A stretch of DNA of 64,000 nucleotides, taken from Alteromonadaceae bacterium XY-R5 (lineage in GTDB: Bacteria > Pseudomonadota > Gammaproteobacteria > Enterobacterales > Alteromonadaceae). The notes beneath the pieces are model-generated. The model saw only the letters and a program-made list of their open reading frames with translations. It searched no databases and had not been told where the DNA came from. Both the position numbers and the translations under genes were made by a program. Of the stretch, positions 44,785-55,854 are shown piece by piece. Every line of letters starts with the position of its first letter. The stretch's first letter is position 1. The stretch covers positions 186,001-250,000 of the forward strand of contig LXWE01000003.1 in NCBI GenBank assembly GCA_001660395.1, in the 5' to 3' direction.

Positions 44785-45681
44785 ATGAGAAACTGGGTGA
44801 AAAGCACATTTGCTGGCTTGTTGCTATATTCTGCCTCATCACAGGCCTATCATCCTGATCAGCATAAGCCGCCTACACAAGATGCCATTGAATTAATTCG
44901 TTACTGCCACCTGCAAATGGAAGATGCATTTAGCGAAGGAGTCAGTGACCAAGATGCCGACACCCTGGTAACTGAAAATCAGGAAGTGGATACCTCGCAC
45001 TTGTTTGATCGCGCCACCCACTGGCATTTTTATGATCACGGCCTGATGATGAATCAGCAACCTTATTTAGAAGACAAGTGGTTTCTGGTGAGTTATCAGC
45101 GTTCATTACATGGAATTTTTACCCGCTATCAGCAAGATCTTGAAAGCGCTGAAGGCACGGACAAATGGCAGGCACTGGCCAGACTCATGCACTTTGTTCA
45201 GGATGTGTCCGTGCCGGCGCACGTTGCACCGATTTACCACGGCCCATTCGTGCCTGATGCCTTTGATAACTATAAACTTGAGGTTAAATACCGGCCACAG
45301 GTGAGAGATTGCCAGCGTTTGCTCGAATCACCTGGCACTCCAAATGAAATACTTCGAGATGCAGCCGAAGCCACACGCAATGTCATTACATCCCATACCC
45401 TCAACGTCGACTGGCAGGCTTACTGGCCGCTTTACCAGCCGGGCCAGTTTAACAACGATGGCTTTGCCGAATATGGTCCTTGTGCACCTTATTTTATTAA
45501 TGATTTAGACATGCAATCAGAAATACCAAAGCAGTGTGCCCAGCACCAGTTTCAACTCGACCAGCTATACCGTCAGCAATATCAGCAGGCAGTATTTCAA
45601 AGCGCCAGGTTACTAATGAACATGCAACCGCTATTTCGAGCCAAAATATTTAAGCCAACCGAGGCTGAATATCACCCATAA
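44785..45681 (+). CDS. secreted zinc-dependent phospholipase C/P1 nuclease-like protein
   Basis: A 298-residue exported protein (signal ending SSQAY). The motif ARLMHFVQDVSVPAHV and FDRATHWHFYDHG recall the zinc-binding histidine framework of the PLC/P1-nuclease superfamily (HxxxD...PxH). Cleavage of phosphodiesters is therefore likely, but lipase versus nuclease cannot be told apart. Single gene with its own terminator. Confidence 0.6.
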   Translation: MRNWVKSTFAGLLLYSASSQAYHPDQHKPPTQDAIELIRYCHLQMEDAFSEGVSDQDADTLVTENQEVDTSHLFDRATHWHFYDHGLMMNQQPYLEDKWFLVSYQRSLHGIFTRYQQDLESAEGTDKWQALARLMHFVQDVSVPAHVAPIYHGPFVPDAFDNYKLEVKYRPQVRDCQRLLESPGTPNEILRDAAEATRNVITSHTLNVDWQAYWPLYQPGQFNNDGFAEYGPCAPYFINDLDMQSEIPKQCAQHQFQLDQLYRQQYQQAVFQSARLLMNMQPLFRAKIFKPTEAEYHP

Positions 45682-45710
45682 AAAAAGCCAGTCAGATGAC
45701 TGGCTTTTTT
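45680..45710. terminator. terminator between phospholipase-like gene and yebC
   Basis: AAAAAGCCAGTCA-GAT-GACTGGCTTTTT: 12-13 bp stem with T-run, in the gap between two converging genes. Confidence 0.9.
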
Positions 45711-45725
45711 CTTAATGACCGTTGC

Positions 45726-46451
45726 TTAGTCGCGTTTGACCACAGCATTGTGATATACGTCCTGTACGTCATCACATTCGTTCAGCATGTTCATGAACTT
45801 GTCGAACACGGCAACGTCATCGCCGCTTACTTCTACTTCTGTTTGTGGTACGAAGGTGATTTCATCTACTTCGAACTCAACGCCTTCAAGCGCAGCAGTC
45901 AACGCTGTTTTTGCTTTAAAGTACTCAGTGTGCGGAACAAACACAGTGATATTGCCTTCTTCGGCTTCGATATCATTCACGTCCACGTCAGCTTCCATCA
46001 GGATGTCCAGAATGGCTTCTTCGTCGTCGTGTTTGAACGTCAAAATACCGAAATGATCGAACATGTGACCCACTGCACCCGGAGCACCAATTTTAGAGTT
46101 GGTTTTGGTGAAGCAGTTACGTACGTCAGTAATAGTACGATTGTTGTTGTCGGTCAGACAGTCAACGATCACCATGCAGTTACCTGGGCCGAAACCTTCA
46201 TAACGAGCGGCAACGAAATCTTCGCCCGCGCCGCCAGCAGCTTTATCAATCGCTTTTTCGATTACGTGAGAAGGCACCTGGTCCTTCTTGGCTTTTTCCA
46301 TCAGGCGACGCAGTGACAAGTTTGTCTCAGGATCAGGGCCGCCATTTTTGGCACTGACGTAAATTTCTTTACCGTATTTAGAATATACTTTGGTTTTGGC
46401 GCCAGCCGTTTTGGCCATAGCCGCCTTTCTTACTTCAAACGCTCTACCCAT
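45726..46451 (-). CDS. YebC/PmpR-family protein, YeeN type
   Basis: A 241-residue member of the YebC/TACO1 family. The N terminus [19 protein letters not shown] and the [18 protein letters not shown] block are the YeeN subtype. Family members bind DNA as regulators or help translation of proline-rich sequences. Full length. Single gene. Confidence 0.92.
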   Translation of the reverse strand: MGRAFEVRKAAMAKTAGAKTKVYSKYGKEIYVSAKNGGPDPETNLSLRRLMEKAKKDQVPSHVIEKAIDKAAGGAGEDFVAARYEGFGPGNCMVIVDCLTDNNNRTITDVRNCFTKTNSKIGAPGAVGHMFDHFGILTFKHDDEEAILDILMEADVDVNDIEAEEGNITVFVPHTEYFKAKTALTAALEGVEFEVDEITFVPQTEVEVSGDDVAVFDKFMNMLNECDDVQDVYHNAVVKRD

Positions 46452-46609
46452 CTTTCTATCTCTTTATTACGCTTTGCGACGCCACCGTAACCAGGACGGC
46501 GGCCAAAAATGATTGCGAATTCTACCTAGTTTGATGGCTTTCGCCTAGGTCTGAATGACATCTGAGCAACTTAAAGCTTCGGGATTATCCGCTTTATCCC
46601 AGATTTGGG

Positions 46610-47716
46610 CTATGGCAAATGCTCTGTGGCCAGATAATCGTGTGATTGCATTTCCTTTAGCCGACTTAAACAACGGCGAAACTCAAAGTTGAGCTGCCCT
46701 TGTGTATACAGGGATTCCAGCGCCACTTCGCCTGACATAATCAATTTTACATTACGTTCGTAAAACTCATCGACCATGGCAATGAAACGGCGGGCCACAT
46801 CGTCTATGGTAGCGCCCATCTGACGAGCATTGGCAACTAAAATGGTGTGATAACAACGACTCAGTTCCATGTAATCAGCCTGGCTGCGGGGGCCGTCGCA
46901 GAGCTCATTAAACTCAAACATCACCACACCTTCTGCATTTAACAGGGTATGCAGATTGCGACCATTGACCTGGATAATCTCTTTTTCACGTCCAGGTTCA
47001 GGTGCCAATTGCGTAAAATACGAACGCAGGTTGTCATTTGCCTGAGCGTCATTGGGGAAATGGTAGATTTCGGCCTGCTCCAGGGTACGCAAACGATAAT
47101 CGACACCACTGTCGACATTGATTACCTGTGTATGTTGATTCAGCAGTTTAATCGCCGGTAAAAATCGCGCACGCTGTAACCCATTGCGGTATAACTCATC
47201 CGGCACAATATTCGAGGTGGCAACCAACACAATCCCTTCGGCAAATAACGCTTCCATCAGGGTGCCTAAGATCATTGCATCAGTAATATCCGACACGAAA
47301 AACTCATCAAAACACAGAATCCGAGCTTCTTTGGCAAAACGCTTCGCCACAGCTTTAAGGGGATCACTTTGCCCATGCAGTAATTTGAGTTCTTCGTGTA
47401 CCCGGTGCATAAAACGGTGGAAGTGCACTCGCATTTTTTGTTCGAAGGGCAGGCTTTCAAAAAAGGTATCCACCAGATAGGTTTTACCGCGCCCTACTCC
47501 GCCCCAAAAATACAGGCCTTTAATGCCGTCTAATTTATCTTGTCGCTTACCAAACAATTTCCCGAAAAAACTTGGCTTATCCTGAGTGTTAGCACTCACC
47601 AACTGGTCGTATAACCGTTGCAAAGCCTTGACTGCATTTTCCTGTGCGGCATCGTATTGGAAATCTTCGCGTTGTAAGTCTTGCTGATACTTTTGCCAGG
47701 GAGTCATCATCGACAT
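46610..47716 (-). CDS. zapE: ZapE/AFG1-family ATPase
   Basis: A 368-residue AAA-type ATPase: Walker A GGVGRGKTYL, Walker B-like ILCFDEFFVSD, and the family motif RFMHRVHEEL. E. coli ZapE works at late stages of division. It is divergent from zapG; in E. coli the yhcM(zapE)-yhcB(zapG)-degQ-degS order is the same, confirming identity. Confidence 0.93.
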   Translation of the reverse strand: MSMMTPWQKYQQDLQREDFQYDAAQENAVKALQRLYDQLVSANTQDKPSFFGKLFGKRQDKLDGIKGLYFWGGVGRGKTYLVDTFFESLPFEQKMRVHFHRFMHRVHEELKLLHGQSDPLKAVAKRFAKEARILCFDEFFVSDITDAMILGTLMEALFAEGIVLVATSNIVPDELYRNGLQRARFLPAIKLLNQHTQVINVDSGVDYRLRTLEQAEIYHFPNDAQANDNLRSYFTQLAPEPGREKEIIQVNGRNLHTLLNAEGVVMFEFNELCDGPRSQADYMELSRCYHTILVANARQMGATIDDVARRFIAMVDEFYERNVKLIMSGEVALESLYTQGQLNFEFRRCLSRLKEMQSHDYLATEHLP

Positions 47717-47836
47717 AGAAAATCGTTCTCGCTAACCGGGGAACCCAAGCCCCAACCTATTGAATATAAATAATTTGACCGCATAGTTTGCGGAGCAGGT
47801 ATTATTAAGTAAAGACTTTTATTAATTGGAGCATAT

Positions 47837-48280
47837 ATGGATTGGTTAATTGGCGTTTTATTATTGATAGTGGGTGCCGTCATCGGCTTTTTCGTCGCCA
47901 AATTTTGGCTCAAGGATGCTGGCCAGGCTAACGCAAATGCGCGTAAGCAAGTAGAGAATATCCGTGAAGTGCTCAACCAACAGGCCCAAAGCCATTTATC
48001 AGAAACCCGCCAACTGGTGGATTACATCCAGCAGCACTGCGACAGTCTGAATGAACGTATGGATGCCTACGAGCAATTATTTGAGCAACAGGACAATGAA
48101 AGTACCCAGGCACGCCTGGACTATTTCGGTGAGCAAGCCTCATTGCTATTGCGCAACAAACAATCCAGCCAGCGCCGTCAACCCACCAAAACTGAAAGCC
48201 AGCCGCGAGACTTTTCGGCTGAATCTTCTGGCTTATTTAGCGGTGTAAAGCAAAAAAAGTCGGATGAAATGCAGCCATAG
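47837..48280 (+). CDS. zapG: YhcB/ZapG-like inner-membrane protein (DUF1043)
   Basis: A 147-residue protein: one N-terminal membrane helix (LIGVLLLIVGAVIGFFVAKF) followed by a coiled-coil-like region (QVENIREVLNQQAQSHLSE) and a low-complexity tail. It is tied to cell division and envelope growth in E. coli. Placed between zapE and degQ exactly as in E. coli. Confidence 0.9.
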   Translation: MDWLIGVLLLIVGAVIGFFVAKFWLKDAGQANANARKQVENIREVLNQQAQSHLSETRQLVDYIQQHCDSLNERMDAYEQLFEQQDNESTQARLDYFGEQASLLLRNKQSSQRRQPTKTESQPRDFSAESSGLFSGVKQKKSDEMQP

Positions 48281-48357
48281 GCTGGGAACTTTGTGTCTCT
48301 CAACACAGTCAGTATTGGTGTTTGTTAAACTAAACTGAAATGGAGACGAATTGTCCG

Positions 48358-49728
48358 ATGAACAGAGCAGTTAACCGTATTGTCGCTGCCAGCGTGTTAC
48401 TGGCGGGAAGCGTTGGGTTCAGTATGCATGCATCTGCCGCACTGCCTTTCTTCTCATCCGATAAGCAAGCGGTGCCAACCCTGGCACCTATGCTGGAACG
48501 CACCACCCCGGCGATTGTAAGTATTGCCGTTGAAGGTACCCAGGTATCCCGACAGGAAATACCTGAAATGTTCCAGCATTTCTTCGGTGCACCGAAAGAA
48601 CAAGTGCAGGAACGTCCCTTTAAAGGTCTGGGGTCTGGCGTTGTGATAGATGCAGAAAAGGGCTATGTGGTGACCAATAACCACGTTGTCGAAAATGCAG
48701 ATGACATCACAGTCAAACTCACCGATGGCCGTGAATTTAAAGCCAAGAAACTGGGTGCCGATGAACAGAGCGATATCGCGTTACTGAAAATCGACGCCGA
48801 GGATCTAACGGCGGTACCTCTGGCAAACTCAGACGAAGTTCGCGTAGGCGATTTCGTCGTTGCGGTTGGTAACCCCTTTGGTCTGAGCCAAACAGTTACT
48901 TCAGGTATCGTCAGTGCGCTGGGTCGCTCTGGGCTGAACCTGAGTCAGGGTGGCTATGAAAACTTCATTCAAACCGATGCTGCGATTAACCGCGGTAACT
49001 CCGGCGGAGCCCTGGTGAACTTCAATGGTGAATTGGTAGGTATCAACACCGCAATTTACGGTCCTAATGGCGGCAACGTGGGTATCGGTTTTGCCATCCC
49101 AACCAACATGATGAAAAACCTGGTTGATCAAATCATTCAATTTGGTGAAGTACGTCGTGGACTGTTAGGCATTTTGGGGCAGGACATTGATTCTGGCCTT
49201 GCCGAAGCGATGAATCTGGATGTCAGCAAAGGTGCCTTCATCAATGAAGTCACACCCGATTCAGCGGCAGATAAAGCCGGACTTCAGGCGGGCGATATCG
49301 TCACAGAATTCGATGGTCGTGTCATCCAAAGCTTTAACGAACTGCGCGCTAAAGTAGGCAGTTTGGGTGCAGGTACGGAAGTATCTTTGGGTATTTTGCG
49401 TAAAGGTGAAAAGCAGACCGTCAAGGTAACACTGGGCGATGCCAAGGCTGCAGAAGTCTCCGCCGATAACCTGCACGAAGCATTGCAAGGTGCCACGCTG
49501 TCAAATGCAACCGACGATCAGGGTGTTGCCGGCGTTCAGGTGACTGAGCTGGCTAAGCGTTCGCCTGCTGCCATGATCGGTTTACGAGAAAATGACCTGA
49601 TTGTAGGTGTCAACCGCAACCGTGTGACGAGTCTGGCTGAGTTGCGTGACGCTCTTGATGATGCCAAAGGCGTGATCGCCCTGAACGTCAAACGTGGTAA
49701 CTCATCCATCTATCTGGTTATCCGGTAA
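48358..49728 (+). CDS. degQ: DegQ-type periplasmic serine protease
   Basis: A 456-residue HtrA protease. Signal peptide (ASVLLAGSVGFSMHASA), catalytic His in TNNHVVENAD, Asp in SDIALLKI and Ser in NRGNSGGAL, then two PDZ domains. It degrades misfolded periplasmic proteins and can act as a chaperone. The start is set at Met7 of the longest frame (48358), with GGAG at 48343; the longer start has no ribosome site. Confidence 0.95.
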   Translation: MNRAVNRIVAASVLLAGSVGFSMHASAALPFFSSDKQAVPTLAPMLERTTPAIVSIAVEGTQVSRQEIPEMFQHFFGAPKEQVQERPFKGLGSGVVIDAEKGYVVTNNHVVENADDITVKLTDGREFKAKKLGADEQSDIALLKIDAEDLTAVPLANSDEVRVGDFVVAVGNPFGLSQTVTSGIVSALGRSGLNLSQGGYENFIQTDAAINRGNSGGALVNFNGELVGINTAIYGPNGGNVGIGFAIPTNMMKNLVDQIIQFGEVRRGLLGILGQDIDSGLAEAMNLDVSKGAFINEVTPDSAADKAGLQAGDIVTEFDGRVIQSFNELRAKVGSLGAGTEVSLGILRKGEKQTVKVTLGDAKAAEVSADNLHEALQGATLSNATDDQGVAGVQVTELAKRSPAAMIGLRENDLIVGVNRNRVTSLAELRDALDDAKGVIALNVKRGNSSIYLVIR

Positions 49729-49744
49729 ATTCTACGTAATTACA

Positions 49745-49767
49745 GCCCCGTCAGTGGCGGGGCTGCT
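49745..49767 (+). terminator. weak hairpin after degQ
   Basis: AGCCCCG and CGGGGCT, 7 bp stem, without a real T-run. It may reduce read-through into degS, which has its own start. Confidence 0.5.
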
Positions 49768-49828
49768 ACCATCTTTTGCTCATCAGTGTTATCCTTGTTA
49801 ACCATTAATTTATAAGACTTTATTCGCT

Positions 49829-50893
49829 GTGAAAGAGCAAAACTGGCTCAACTTTCTGGGCAAATCAATCATTCTGGGTGTGCTGGTATCCATCATCATC
49901 CTTTTTTTGGTGCCCGATTTGCGCAGTGGTCACAGCTTATCGGCGAAACTCTTCGGTGAGCATACCGCCGTTCAGGACAAACTCACCTTCAATCAAACCG
50001 TTAATAAATCCGCCCCTGCGGTAGTGAATATCTACAGCTACAGCATTGATAATCGCAACAGCTACTTTATGCGCCGTCCCGTGGAACGCACCAGTTTAGG
50101 CTCTGGCGTAATCATGACCGAAGATGGCTATATACTTACCTGTCTGCACGTAATTAAGAATGCTGAAAGCATTCTGGTCGGTTTACAGGATAGTCGCCTG
50201 CTTGAAGCACAAATCGTAGGTTATGATGCTTTAACGGATTTGGCAGTTTTAAAAGTATCCGCTGAAAACCTACATGTTATCCCTCAGGTAGAAGATCCAA
50301 ATACTATGGTGGGTGACGTAGTGCTTGCCATCGGAAACCCTTATAACCTGGGACAAACCATCACCCAGGGAATCGTCAGCCGCACGGGACGCAACGGTTT
50401 ATCGTCTTACTTTGATTTTATCCAAATGGATGCGGTGTTAAACGAAGGCAACTCCGGTGGCGCATTAGTCGACAGTAACGGCTATTTAGTGGGCATTAAC
50501 AACGCGACATTCAAAACTCGCGACAGCATGAATCGGGTTAAAGAAGTTGACGGCGTATCTTTCGCTCTACCCTATATGTTGGCGAAACGGGTGATGGATG
50601 AAATCATTGCCAACGGTAAAGTTACTCGGGGTCAATTGGGTTTTGTGGGCAAAGAAGATCCTGATCGTCAGGGCATAGTAGTTGAGTCAGTGTCTATGAA
50701 TGGTCCTGCCCAACAGGCTGGCTTGCAGCCAGGAGATTTACTCTTATCCATTAACGGGGTGAATTTAGAAAGCGCCAAACAAACTCAGGACATCATTGCT
50801 GAAAGTCGCCCTGGCAGCATATTAAACATCAAATATATGCGCGAAAAAGACGTGCAAACCGTTGATGCCACCGTGGCAGAATTAGGTTTCTAA
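49829..50893 (+). CDS. degS: DegS-type site-1 protease
   Basis: A 354-residue membrane-anchored HtrA protease: anchor helix (SIILGVLVSIIILFLVPDL), His in TCLHVIKNAE, Asp in TDLAVLKV, Ser in NEGNSGGAL and one PDZ domain. DegS cuts RseA when misfolded porins bind its PDZ, freeing sigma-E. GTG start; no strong ribosome site. Confidence 0.94.
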   Translation: MKEQNWLNFLGKSIILGVLVSIIILFLVPDLRSGHSLSAKLFGEHTAVQDKLTFNQTVNKSAPAVVNIYSYSIDNRNSYFMRRPVERTSLGSGVIMTEDGYILTCLHVIKNAESILVGLQDSRLLEAQIVGYDALTDLAVLKVSAENLHVIPQVEDPNTMVGDVVLAIGNPYNLGQTITQGIVSRTGRNGLSSYFDFIQMDAVLNEGNSGGALVDSNGYLVGINNATFKTRDSMNRVKEVDGVSFALPYMLAKRVMDEIIANGKVTRGQLGFVGKEDPDRQGIVVESVSMNGPAQQAGLQPGDLLLSINGVNLESAKQTQDIIAESRPGSILNIKYMREKDVQTVDATVAELGF

Positions 50894-50905
50894 TACTTAC
50901 AGATA

Positions 50906-50939
50906 CAAAAAAGGCCGCTGAAAACGCGGCCTTTTTTAT
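50906..50939 (+). terminator. terminator after degS
   Basis: AAAAAAGGCCGC, loop TGAAAAC, GCGGCCTTTTTT. Also serves murA on the other strand, whose stop is 10 bases further. Confidence 0.9.
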
Positions 50940-50948
50940 TTCATCAGA

Positions 50949-52229
<1,281 letters not shown>

Positions 52230-52487
52230 TTAATGCGGCATGTTGAACATGCGTTCCCGCTGCCACTCTTTTTCAGTAAAGGTTTTGATAGACAGGGCGT
52301 GCATGCTGCCATCTGCGATTTTATCGGCAAGGGGTTTATAGACAAATTGTTGCTTCTTCACCCGCGACATTTCCGCAAACTGGTCGCTCACGGCAATCAC
52401 CTGAAAGTGTGAACCATCACCGGTCACGTGCACTTCAGCCAGATTCAGGGTGTCTTTTAGCATTTGTTCTATTGCTTTGGTATCCAT
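52230..52487 (-). CDS. ibaG: BolA-family protein IbaG
   Basis: An 85-residue BolA-type protein (MDTKAIEQMLKDTLN; DGSHFQVIAV; ADKIADGSMHALSIKTFTEKEW). It binds Fe-S clusters with Grx4-type monothiol glutaredoxins and takes part in acid response. The start at 52487 gives the family length; the longer frame adds 18 residues running into mlaB. Confidence 0.9.
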   Translation of the reverse strand: MDTKAIEQMLKDTLNLAEVHVTGDGSHFQVIAVSDQFAEMSRVKKQQFVYKPLADKIADGSMHALSIKTFTEKEWQRERMFNMPH

Positions 52488-52515
52488 CACAATCACTTCT
52501 GGTTGGAACAAAGGA

Positions 52516-52812
52516 CTATTGTAACGGCAAAATGCCGTCAAGATCGCTTATTTTTGCCAGCTTTAATAAACCATCAGGTACATTGGTTAATACCAGATTG
52601 GCTGACTGCCCCCTGGCGTCACGGATTAAATTCACTAACCAGGCCAATCCGGCTGTATCTATTTGCTCCAAATTGGCCAGGTTAATCACGGCACGGGAAG
52701 AGGCCGCTAGGTCTTGCAATGCTTTGGGCCAGGCGCCCGTCACGGTATCGCGTGTCAGTACACCATTAAAGTTAAACTCACCGCCGCCCTGGGTCACCAC
52801 AGCAAATTGCAT
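52516..52812 (-). CDS. mlaB: MlaB STAS-domain subunit of the phospholipid transporter
   Basis: A 98-residue STAS domain (VINLANLEQIDTAGLAWLVNL). It binds the MlaF ATPase and controls MlaFEDB activity. Immediately follows mlaC in the same operon (its start touches the mlaC stop). Confidence 0.88.
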   Translation of the reverse strand: MQFAVVTQGGGEFNFNGVLTRDTVTGAWPKALQDLAASSRAVINLANLEQIDTAGLAWLVNLIRDARGQSANLVLTNVPDGLLKLAKISDLDGILPLQ

Positions 52813-53466
52813 CTACTTCTTCTCCTCAGGGCCATCCTGCAGCACTACAGGCTGAGCCACTTTTTCTTTCATGATATCAATTACCGCCTGAATGCCCTGC
52901 TGACGAATGATTGACTCAAATTCGCTTTGCTTGCTGGAAAGTACACTGATACCTTCTGCAACCATATCGTACGCTTTCCACTCATTCGTCTTATCATTTT
53001 TACGCACTTTAAACGCAATTTTGATATCAGGGCGCTGACCATCGCGAATAATCGCACGCACGACGACAGAAGATTTATCATCGTCGACATCGCGGGTCGG
53101 CTCAAAAATCACTTCCTGCTTATCGTAATAGCTTAATGCTACCGCATACGTCGCGATCAGATATTCACGGAACACCTGAATGTACTCTGGCACCTTCTCG
53201 CGTGGAACGGAGCGGAAGTATTTACCAAGCACCTTCAGTGCAGCAAATTTGTAATCCACGTGCGGCAGCAATTCCTGCTCAACGATATCACGCAGTAAAT
53301 CGGGCTTTTTCTCAATATCCTTACGCTCGGCCTTAATACGATCGAAGGTTTTTTGCGCGACCTCCTGAACCAGCTGATAAGGGTCTACTTCCTGAGCTTG
53401 CACGTTTACGCTCACCAGCATCAGTGCAACCAGGGCAGAAGCAAACAGAGAAAATCGTTTAAACAT
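52813..53466 (-). CDS. mlaC: MlaC periplasmic phospholipid shuttle
   Basis: A 217-residue exported protein (signal MFKRFSLFASALVALMLVSV ending QA). The MlaC fold is visible (YQLVQEVAQKTFDRI; YVVPxxYIQVFREYLIATYA). It carries phospholipids between MlaA and MlaFEDB. The start at 53466 (MFKR) with GGTGA upstream mirrors E. coli; two other ATGs lie up to 15 bases ahead. Confidence 0.9.
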   Translation of the reverse strand: MFKRFSLFASALVALMLVSVNVQAQEVDPYQLVQEVAQKTFDRIKAERKDIEKKPDLLRDIVEQELLPHVDYKFAALKVLGKYFRSVPREKVPEYIQVFREYLIATYAVALSYYDKQEVIFEPTRDVDDDKSSVVVRAIIRDGQRPDIKIAFKVRKNDKTNEWKAYDMVAEGISVLSSKQSEFESIIRQQGIQAVIDIMKEKVAQPVVLQDGPEEKK

Positions 53467-53513
53467 GTCTTTCACCATCATAAATTTTTAAATACATGCC
53501 TGATTGTATAATA

Positions 53514-53987
53514 TTAATCCTTGCCTTTACTAAACAAAAATTGACCAATTAGATCTTCCAGCACTAAGGCAGACTTAGTGTCTTCAATATAATCGCCATT
53601 TTTCAGATAGGCTGGCTCTGAGTCATACATCACGAAACCAGGATAAAATCCCACATATTGCTCACCTAATAATCCAGAGGTCAGAATAGACACAGAACTG
53701 GTATCAGGAAATTCGTTGTATTCAGACGAAATCGCCAAGGTAACAATTGGCACAAAGTCTTTTGGATCAAGTTCAATACTTTCTACACGGCCAATAGTGA
53801 CACCACCGACTCGTACCGCTGAACGTACTTTTAAACCACCAATATTATCGAACTTGGCTTTTAATTCGTAAGTTTCACCCTGAGTAGACATACCCTGATT
53901 CGCGACTTTAAGCGCCAGCAGCAACAGAGCAGCAATGGCGATTGCCACAAACACTCCAACCATTAATTCTACTTTTTTAGACGTCAT
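53514..53987 (-). CDS. mlaD: MlaD MCE-domain subunit
   Basis: A 157-residue membrane-anchored MCE protein: helix VELMVGVFVAIAIAALLLLA, then the MCE domain (FDNIGGLKVRSAVRVGGVTIGRV). It forms the hexameric tube through which lipids pass. The start at 53987 follows AGGAGA. Confidence 0.93.
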   Translation of the reverse strand: MTSKKVELMVGVFVAIAIAALLLLALKVANQGMSTQGETYELKAKFDNIGGLKVRSAVRVGGVTIGRVESIELDPKDFVPIVTLAISSEYNEFPDTSSVSILTSGLLGEQYVGFYPGFVMYDSEPAYLKNGDYIEDTKSALVLEDLIGQFLFSKGKD

Positions 53988-54000
53988 CTGTGTTGTTCTC

Positions 54001-54780
54001 CTACTCAATACCGAACATCAGGGCAGTTAATACAAAATCCAGTCCTAACACTGCCAATGATGAATAAACCACTGTTTGGGTAGTGGCCTTACTGATCCCT
54101 TCTGATGTCGGAATCGCATCATAACCTTTAAAAATCGCTATCCAGGTACATACCATGGCAAAGAGAATGCTTTTAATCACACCGTTCATGATGTCTTTAT
54201 CAAAGTCTACGGTGGCCTGCATTACCGACCAATAGGTACCTGAATCCACACCCAGCCAGTCAACGCCAACCAGATGCCCGCCAAGAATGCCCACAGCGGA
54301 AAAAATAATGGCCAACAGAGGCATGGAAATCATCCCTGCCCAAAAACGTGGTGCAACAATTCGACGAAGCGGGTCAACCGCCATCATCTCTAAACTGGAT
54401 AGTTGCTCAGTCGCTTTCATCAGACCGATTTCAGCCGTAAGCGCGGATCCCGCACGGCCAGCAAATAACAGCGCTGTCACCACTGGACCCAATTCACGCA
54501 GCAACGACAATGCCACCATAGGGCCTAAACTACCCTCAGCGCCATAGCTCACAAGGATGGTATATCCCTGCAACCCCATCACCATTCCGATGAACAAGCC
54601 TGACACCAGAATAATTAACAGAGACTGTACGCCAACCACATAAATCTGATTTATCACCAGTGGGGTGTTTTTCAACGGCTGTGGACGAGCCACAATGGCA
54701 CCCATCAACATTAAAAACGCACGTCCCAGTGCACTGGCTTTGCCCAGAGTGCGACTGCCCAGATTGATTAAGGACTCCAC
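54001..54780 (-). CDS. mlaE: MlaE permease
   Basis: A 259-residue inner-membrane permease: GRTLG-type start ([14 protein letters not shown]), several helices, [29 protein letters not shown] region conserved. It is the membrane core of MlaFEDB. GTG start overlapping the mlaF stop by one base (TAGTG). Confidence 0.95.
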   Translation of the reverse strand: MESLINLGSRTLGKASALGRAFLMLMGAIVARPQPLKNTPLVINQIYVVGVQSLLIILVSGLFIGMVMGLQGYTILVSYGAEGSLGPMVALSLLRELGPVVTALLFAGRAGSALTAEIGLMKATEQLSSLEMMAVDPLRRIVAPRFWAGMISMPLLAIIFSAVGILGGHLVGVDWLGVDSGTYWSVMQATVDFDKDIMNGVIKSILFAMVCTWIAIFKGYDAIPTSEGISKATTQTVVYSSLAVLGLDFVLTALMFGIE

Positions 54781-55580
54781 TACGCCCCTCCTAATAATGC
54801 ATTTTCCAGCGACTGCGCAGGGAAATGAAACGGCACGGGTCCGTCAGCCTGACCTTGCAGAAATTGCTGCACCAGCGGAGATTCACTTTGGCGAATCTGC
54901 TCAGGCGTTCCTTCTCCAATAATCCGCTGTTCCGCCAGGATGTAGATATAATCGGCAATCGTCATCACTTCGGTAACATCATGGGTCACCACGACGCTGG
55001 TCAGATTTAGGGCATCATTTAAGCCTTTGATTAGCTTTACCAGCACGCCCATAGAAATGGGGTCCTGACCGGCAAACGGCTCATCATACATAATTAAATC
55101 AGGATCCAGCGAAATTGCTCTGGCAAGTGCGGCACGGCGTGCCATACCACCAGACAATTCACTTGGCATTAAATCGGCAGCACCGCGCAATCCTACGGCC
55201 TGAAGCTTCATTAACACCATAGTACGAATAAGGTCTTCCGACAGCTTAGTATGCTCACGTAGCGGGAACGCAACGTTGTCGAATACCGTCATATCAGTAA
55301 ACAGAGCGCCGCTTTGAAAAAGCATGCTCATTTGGCGACGGGCTTTAAACAACGTACGACGATTCATGGCGGGGATAGATTCGCCTTTGAAACGAATATC
55401 ACCACTATCTGGTCGTAACTGCCCACCGATCAGGCGCAACAGTGTGGTTTTACCGATACCACTGGGGCCCATAATGGCGGTTGTTTTACCCTTTTCAATG
55501 GTCAGGGAGATATTATCGTAAATGACCCGCTCGCCCCGATAAAAGGTTAAATTATCAATTTCTACAAGATTTCCCATCAA
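54780..55580 (-). CDS. mlaF: MlaF ATPase
   Basis: A 266-residue ABC ATPase: Walker [10 protein letters not shown] (38-46), signature LSGGMARR, Walker [11 protein letters not shown]. It drives retrograde phospholipid transport that keeps the outer membrane asymmetric. First gene of the operon mlaFEDCB-ibaG-murA; an AT-rich gap of 274 bp separates it from yrbG. Confidence 0.95.
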   Translation of the reverse strand: MMGNLVEIDNLTFYRGERVIYDNISLTIEKGKTTAIMGPSGIGKTTLLRLIGGQLRPDSGDIRFKGESIPAMNRRTLFKARRQMSMLFQSGALFTDMTVFDNVAFPLREHTKLSEDLIRTMVLMKLQAVGLRGAADLMPSELSGGMARRAALARAISLDPDLIMYDEPFAGQDPISMGVLVKLIKGLNDALNLTSVVVTHDVTEVMTIADYIYILAEQRIIGEGTPEQIRQSESPLVQQFLQGQADGPVPFHFPAQSLENALLGGA

Positions 55581-55854
55581 AGGCTCCGTCGCTAATCCAT
55601 TGAAATGACTTGCATTCTCATTGCAAGTTCAACGAACAGCTAAAAAATTACAGCAATTTTACAGTGACAATACAGATCTAGACAAAGTGAAAAAGTAACA
55701 AGATATATTCGCTAAAACTGAAAAAGCGCCCCTCATTCGGGTCATATTGTTAGTTTATTATGCAATTGTTCGACTGGTGACAACTGGGAATAGGAAAAAG
55801 CCCTACTTTTTGCGACAATGCCATTATACATAGAAATCGACCTAGCGGGTTCGC

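Noticed and set aside
55605-55630. Fur-box-like inverted repeat before mlaF (ACTTGCA...TGCAAGT)
   Set aside because: Only about 4 of 7 core positions match one half of the Fur consensus; more likely a chance palindrome.
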